DNA from: JBDSKH01 sp035495435
GTDB lineage: Bacteria; Actinomycetota; Actinomycetes; Actinomycetales; Microbacteriaceae
Length of the DNA: 55,770 bases
Direction: 5' to 3'
Assembly (NCBI GenBank): GCA_035495435.1
Contig: DATJFV010000014.1
Location: 1-55,770, forward strand
In this document: piece after piece, positions 52,576-55,770 of the stretch
How positions within the stretch are numbered: position 1 is the stretch's first letter
Layout of the letters: every line of letters begins with the position of its first letter
Notes under the pieces: generated by a model
The model's input: only the letters and a program-made list of their open reading frames with translations
Told to the model about the DNA's origin: nothing
Databases searched by the model: none
Made by a program: the position numbers and the translations under genes

Positions 52576-53597
52576 AGGGCGCCCGGATCGGCCTTCTCGG
52601 CGTACGCCGGCTCGAAGAGCGTGTCGAGCGCGGCGTCGATCAGGTCCTGACTGGCGACGTCTCCGCTGTCGACCAGGATCGGGCCGATGACGGCGAGCAC
52701 CGCGCGCTGCGCGTCACCGGGAACCGGATCCACACCGAGGTTGCTGCGGTCGTTCAACACCGCGGAAGCGATCTGCGGGTCGATGCCGGCCACGTCGGCG
52801 AGGATGCCTGCCGCCTCATCCGGGTGGGCCATCGCCCAGGCGCGCGCCTTCTCGTAGGCGTTCACCACGACCTGCGCCAAGTCGGGGCTCTTCTGCAGGA
52901 ACGACTCGGTCGCATTCAGGAACCCGTAGCTGTTGAAGTCGATGTTGTCGTAGATCACGGTCGACCCGGCGGTCGCGACGCTGGTCGAGAGCAGCGGGTC
53001 GAGCCCTGCCCAGGCATCGACCGCACCCGATTCAAGGGCGGTCTTGCCGTCCGCGTGCTGCAGGTTCTCGATCGTGACCTCGTCGAGACCGATACCCGCC
53101 TCCGCCAGCGTCTGCAGCAGGAAGAAGTAGGGGTCAGTTCCCTTGGTCGCGGCGATGTGGGCGCCCGCCAACTGCGCCACCCCGGTGATCGGCGACCCCG
53201 CCGCCACCACCATTGCCGACCAGTCCGGCTGGCTGTAGATGTCGATCGTCTTGATCGGCGAGCCGTTGGAGCGAGCGAGCAATGCCGCCGAGCCCGCCGT
53301 CGACCCGACATCGATGGCACCGGCACGCAGTGCCTCGTTCGCCTTGTTCGAGCCGGCAGACTGGGTCCAGGTGACCGTGACATCGTCACCCAGGGCGTCC
53401 TCGAGCCAGCCCTGATCCTTGATGATCAGGCTCAGCGGGTTGTAGGTCGCGAAGTCGATGTTCAGGTGGTCGGCGCTCCAGCCACCTGCGCCGGGGGCGG
53501 TATCGGCCGCGGGGGTGTCCTCGCCCGCAACGCATCCGGTGAGGGCGAGGGCGGCGCTGACGGCGACGGCCGCAAGGGCGGCCCGGGGCTTATTCAT
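52572..53597 (-). CDS. ABC transporter substrate-binding lipoprotein, SsuA/TauA type
   Basis: A 341-residue lipoprotein: signal peptide 1-21 with lipobox LTGC and lipidated Cys22. The mature domain is a type II periplasmic binding fold of the NMT1/SsuA class (ITGVAQLAGAHIAATKGTDPYFF; GAVDAWAGLDPLLST). It delivers the substrate to the permease and depends on Lgt for anchoring. ATG preceded by AAAAGGAAA, 39 bases after the ATPase stop. The sulfonate assignment rests on family and operon, with no monooxygenase (ssuD) nearby to support it. Confidence 0.88.
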   Translation of the reverse strand: MNKPRAALAAVAVSAALALTGCVAGEDTPAADTAPGAGGWSADHLNIDFATYNPLSLIIKDQGWLEDALGDDVTVTWTQSAGSNKANEALRAGAIDVGSTAGSAALLARSNGSPIKTIDIYSQPDWSAMVVAAGSPITGVAQLAGAHIAATKGTDPYFFLLQTLAEAGIGLDEVTIENLQHADGKTALESGAVDAWAGLDPLLSTSVATAGSTVIYDNIDFNSYGFLNATESFLQKSPDLAQVVVNAYEKARAWAMAHPDEAAGILADVAGIDPQIASAVLNDRSNLGVDPVPGDAQRAVLAVIGPILVDSGDVASQDLIDAALDTLFEPAYAEKADPGAL

Positions 53598-53636
53598 GTC
53601 GTTTCCTTTTGCTGTGGTGGATGGTGCGGACAGGGT

Positions 53637-54521
53637 CTAGAAGCTGTGGGGTCTCGTCGGCTCGAGATCGGCCGCCGGAGGCGCGATACCGCGCCCACGC
53701 TGCGTGCGGATCGCGGCGGTGACGTAGTGGGGCGCGTGATGGGTGTCGACACCGAGGCGCTCGAGCAGCTCGCCCCGCTGGAGCGCGAGACGGGCGTCGG
53801 CGCGGTCGCGCGGCCGGGCGCCGGCGACCGGCACGACGGAACGAATTGTCGTCCCCGGGTGCGGGCGCTCGGGTTCGTCACCGTGCAGCACGATCCGGTC
53901 GGCGAGAGCGAGCGCCTCGTCGACATCGTGCGTCACGAGCACGATCGTCGTCGGCTCGGCGGTGTGGATATCGAGCAGCAGGTCCTGCATGGTCAGCCGG
54001 GTCAGGGCATCGAGTGCTCCGAACGGCTCATCGAGCAGCAGGATGCCGGGGCGTCGCGCCAGGGCACGCGCGAGCGACGCGCGCTGGGCCATGCCTCCCG
54101 ACACCTGCCGCGGTCGCAGGGAGCCCGCCAGCGGAAGCCGGACCAGCTCGAGCAGCTCCGCGACGCGCGCCCGTCCGGCCGTGCGTTCCGTGCCCCGCGG
54201 AAGACCCAGTTCGATGTTGTGGGCGAGGGAGCGCCAGGGCAACAGCCGCGGCTCCTGAAACGCCACCGCGCAGCGCTGATCAACCACGGCAACGGGCTGG
54301 CCGCCGAGTTCCACCGTCCCGCCGTCGACCGGGTCCAGCCCGGCGATGAGTCGCAGCAGCGTCGACTTCCCCGAGCCCGACGCCCCCACGAGCGCGATGA
54401 TCTCGCCCGCGCGGACGGTCAGATCGATGTCGCGGAGGACGACGTGTTCGCTCCCGTCTGACAGCCGAAAGCTGCGGCGAACCGCGCGCAGCGTGATGCT
54501 CAGGGACTGATCGGAGGGCAT
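53637..54521 (-). CDS. ABC transporter ATP-binding protein, SsuB/TauB type
   Basis: A 294-residue ATPase energising the importer. Walker A GASGSGKST (about 49-57), Q-loop FQEPRLLPW, signature SGGMAQRASLARAL, Walker B ILLLDEPFGALD, H-loop LVTHDVDEAL. The last 60 residues are an Arg/Pro-rich extension ending THHAPHYVTAAIRT and beyond, longer than E. coli SsuB (255). Start at ATG 54521 with GAGGG one base upstream, an unusually close site; a start 12 codons upstream would enter the repeat operator. Confidence 0.9.
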   Translation of the reverse strand: MPSDQSLSITLRAVRRSFRLSDGSEHVVLRDIDLTVRAGEIIALVGASGSGKSTLLRLIAGLDPVDGGTVELGGQPVAVVDQRCAVAFQEPRLLPWRSLAHNIELGLPRGTERTAGRARVAELLELVRLPLAGSLRPRQVSGGMAQRASLARALARRPGILLLDEPFGALDALTRLTMQDLLLDIHTAEPTTIVLVTHDVDEALALADRIVLHGDEPERPHPGTTIRSVVPVAGARPRDRADARLALQRGELLERLGVDTHHAPHYVTAAIRTQRGRGIAPPAADLEPTRPHSF

Positions 54522-54547
54522 GCCCTCGAAGCTACGGACCGGGGCGC

Positions 54548-54580
54548 CACGCAACAAAACTGCGTGTCACGCAACGAAAC
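54548..54580. promoter_or_regulatory. candidate operator: three CACGCA half-sites before the ABC importer
   Basis: Plus strand: CACGCAACAAAAC (54548-54560) and CACGCAACGAAAC (54568-54580) are direct repeats with one mismatch, exactly 20 bases apart, two helical turns. TGCGTG at 54561-54566 lies between them in opposite orientation, so the half-sites read forward, reverse, forward, and form two overlapping inverted repeats. They fill the short gap between the nusB stop and the ssuB-like start, suiting a repressor or LysR-type activator that controls this importer. Confidence 0.6.
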
Positions 54581-54581
54581 G

Positions 54582-55007
54582 TCAGGCGCCGGTGAGGTCC
54601 TTGCCACGCACGATTCCGCCGAGCAGGCCGTTCAGGAACCCGGCGGAGTCCTCCGTGCTGAGCACGGTCGCACTCTCCACGGCCTCCGAGATCGCCACGG
54701 CGTCGGGCACCTCGTCGTTGTACAGGATCTCCCACGTCGCGAGGCGGGCGATCGCGCGGTCGAGCGCCGGCATCCGCTCAAGAGGCCAGCCCTGGGCGTG
54801 CGCCTCGATCTCGGCGTCGATGTCACCGAGGTGCGCGTCGACGCCCTCGACGAGTTCGCGGGCATAGGCCCAGGACGACTCGCGCTGCGGCTGGGCGGCC
54901 GCGCGCCCCGCCTCTTCGTCGAGAAGCGCCGCGATCGGCACCCCGCGCACATCGGCGCCGTACAGGATGTCGATCGCGCGCTTGCGGCTCTTGCTGCGCG
55001 CACTCAT
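54582..55007 (-). CDS. nusB: transcription antitermination factor NusB
   Basis: A 141-residue all-helical RNA-binding protein working with NusE (S10) on rRNA antitermination. MSARSKSRKRAIDILYGADVRG and the C-terminal AISEAVESATVLSTEDSAGFLNGLLGGI are conserved. ATG start, 15 bases after efp. The aroQ-efp-nusB order is standard in actinobacteria. Confidence 0.97.
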   Translation of the reverse strand: MSARSKSRKRAIDILYGADVRGVPIAALLDEEAGRAAAQPQRESSWAYARELVEGVDAHLGDIDAEIEAHAQGWPLERMPALDRAIARLATWEILYNDEVPDAVAISEAVESATVLSTEDSAGFLNGLLGGIVRGKDLTGA

Positions 55008-55022
55008 GGAACGGCTGCCGCC

Positions 55023-55586
55023 TCAGTCGGTGACGCGGCCGAGGTACGACCCGTCGCGGGTGTCGACCTTGACACGGGTGCCCTGCTCGAGGAACAGCGG
55101 CACCTGGATCTCGGCGCCGGTCTCGAGGGTCGCGGGCTTGGTGCCCGCGCTCGAGCGGTCGCCCTGCAGGCCGGGCTCGGTGTAGGTCACCTCGAGCACC
55201 ACGCTGGTGGGCAGTTCGATGTAGAGCGCCTCGCCGTCGTGGGTGGCGATCGTCACGTTCTGGCCCTCGAGCATGTAGTTCGCCGCGTCGCCGACGGTGG
55301 TCGCCGGAACGGTGACCTGGTCGTAGTCGGTGGTGTCCATGAACACGAAGCCGTCGCCGTCGCGGTAGAGGTAGCTGAAGTCGCGACGGTCGACCGTCGC
55401 GAAATCGATCTTGGTGCCGGCGTTGAAGGTGCGGTCGACGACCTTGCCGCTGGTGACGCTCTTCATCTTGGTGCGGACGAATGCGCCGCCCTTGCCGGGC
55501 TTGACGTGCTGGAATTCGACGACGTTCCAGAGCTGTCCGTCGATGTTGAGAACGGAGCCGTTCTTGATGTCGTTCGTAGTAGCCAT
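55023..55586 (-). CDS. efp: elongation factor P
   Basis: A 187-residue translation factor relieving stalling at polyproline. KOW-like domain I carries the tip loop VKPGKGGAFV with Lys32 (equivalent to E. coli Lys34); two OB domains follow (DYDQVTVPATTVGDAANYM; GLQGDRSSAGTKPA; the C-terminal VPLFLEQGTRVKVDTRDGSYLGRV). Start ATG 55586, giving MATTNDIKNG; a start three codons upstream is less likely. The modification enzymes EpmA and EpmB are not seen here. Confidence 0.98.
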   Translation of the reverse strand: MATTNDIKNGSVLNIDGQLWNVVEFQHVKPGKGGAFVRTKMKSVTSGKVVDRTFNAGTKIDFATVDRRDFSYLYRDGDGFVFMDTTDYDQVTVPATTVGDAANYMLEGQNVTIATHDGEALYIELPTSVVLEVTYTEPGLQGDRSSAGTKPATLETGAEIQVPLFLEQGTRVKVDTRDGSYLGRVTD

Positions 55587-55597
55587 AGTCGGCAAGC

Positions 55598-55770
55598 CTA
55601 CCGGGAGGCGAGCCGCCCGACCGCCTCGAGGGCGAGCAGGTACGAGTCGAAGCCGAAGCCCGCGATCACTCCGGTGGCGACTCCGGAGATGACGCTGGTG
55701 TGCCGGAACTCCTCGCGGGTGTGCGGGTTCGAGATGTGGACCTCGATCAGCGGCAGACCGGCCTTGGTGA
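55598..55770 (-). CDS. aroQ: 3-dehydroquinate dehydratase type II, C-terminal end (truncated by window edge)
   Basis: The last 56 codons of AroQ, a shikimate pathway dehydratase. The translation includes LPLIEVHISNPHTREEFR, with the conserved His and the substrate-binding IS-N and Arg, then HTSVISGVATGVIAGFG. The TAG is at 55600-55598, 11 bases before efp. The N-terminal two thirds lie beyond the window. Confidence 0.95.
   Translation of the reverse strand, partial: TKAGLPLIEVHISNPHTREEFRHTSVISGVATGVIAGFGFDSYLLALEAVGRLASR

Noticed and set aside
54582..54600. CACGCA repeats as a CRISPR fragment
   Set aside because: Only two full repeats with a 7-base spacer and no cas genes; the geometry is that of an operator.

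Overview
This window is a gene-dense chromosomal segment from a high-GC Gram-positive bacterium, most likely a member of the Microbacteriaceae (Micrococcales, Actinomycetota). The evidence is the strong G/C bias at third codon positions, the frequent GTG starts, an mIHF-type nucleoid protein fused to guanylate kinase, DUF6704 and Trp-operon-associated membrane proteins, a DUF2510 protein, an ATPase-dead PriA, a PdtaR-like ANTAR regulator, and a Streptomyces-like nusB-pyrR-pyrBC-carAB-pyrF-IHF-gmk-rpoZ-coaBC-metK-priA-fmt gene order. Nearly everything is on the minus strand. The exceptions are a thioesterase/phosphatase pair and one tRNA. No gene-free stretch exceeds about 170 bases.

Layout, low to high coordinates (transcription mostly runs right to left). 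1-693: the N-terminal part of ribosomal protein S1. 800-4614: a tight three-gene unit of a glycogen-debranching-like glucosidase, a GT4 glycosyltransferase and a small thymidylate-synthase-fold protein. 4670-6349: a DUF885 putative metallopeptidase. 6370-11576: a phosphotransferase (PTS) operon (DeoR regulator, 1-phosphofructokinase-type kinase, separate mannitol-type EIIC, EIIB and EIIA, a zinc polyol-type dehydrogenase, HPr) with a recognisable promoter. 11747-14389: DNA polymerase I. 14438-15571: the plus-strand pair. 15595-17846: a lipoprotein, an ANTAR response regulator, tRNA-Leu(CAA) and a DUF2510 membrane protein. 17945-25478: pyruvate kinase and both glutamate synthase subunits. 25557-34082: lgt, trpABC, two small membrane proteins, trpE, hisI, hisF, hisG and hisE. 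34112-43125: FKBP, rpe, rsmB, fmt, priA, metK, coaBC, rpoZ and mIHF-gmk. 43122-51668: pyrimidine biosynthesis (pyrF, carB, carA, a PH-like membrane protein, pyrC, pyrB, pyrR). 51769-54521: an Ssu/Tau-type ABC importer. 54582-55770: nusB, efp and the 3' end of aroQ.

Functionally the window links nitrogen assimilation (glutamate synthase, carbamoyl phosphate synthase) to UMP, histidine and tryptophan synthesis, with translation and DNA maintenance genes between them. Many junctions are 1-8 base overlaps (ATGA, GTGA, TGATG), so translational coupling is pervasive. Control signals readable in the sequence are a PyrR-type RNA hairpin directly upstream of the pyrR Shine-Dalgarno sequence, a promoter with repeated CGGAC boxes for the PTS operon, and an arrangement of CACGCA half-sites filling the gap in front of the ABC importer.

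Most of the region is conserved housekeeping. The parts that deserve a second look are the debranching enzyme/GT4/TS-fold trio, the polyol PTS with a dehydrogenase/1-phosphofructokinase pairing, the CACGCA repeat operator, the mIHF-GMK fusion, and the importer plus extragenic palindrome sitting where Streptomyces carries bldD.
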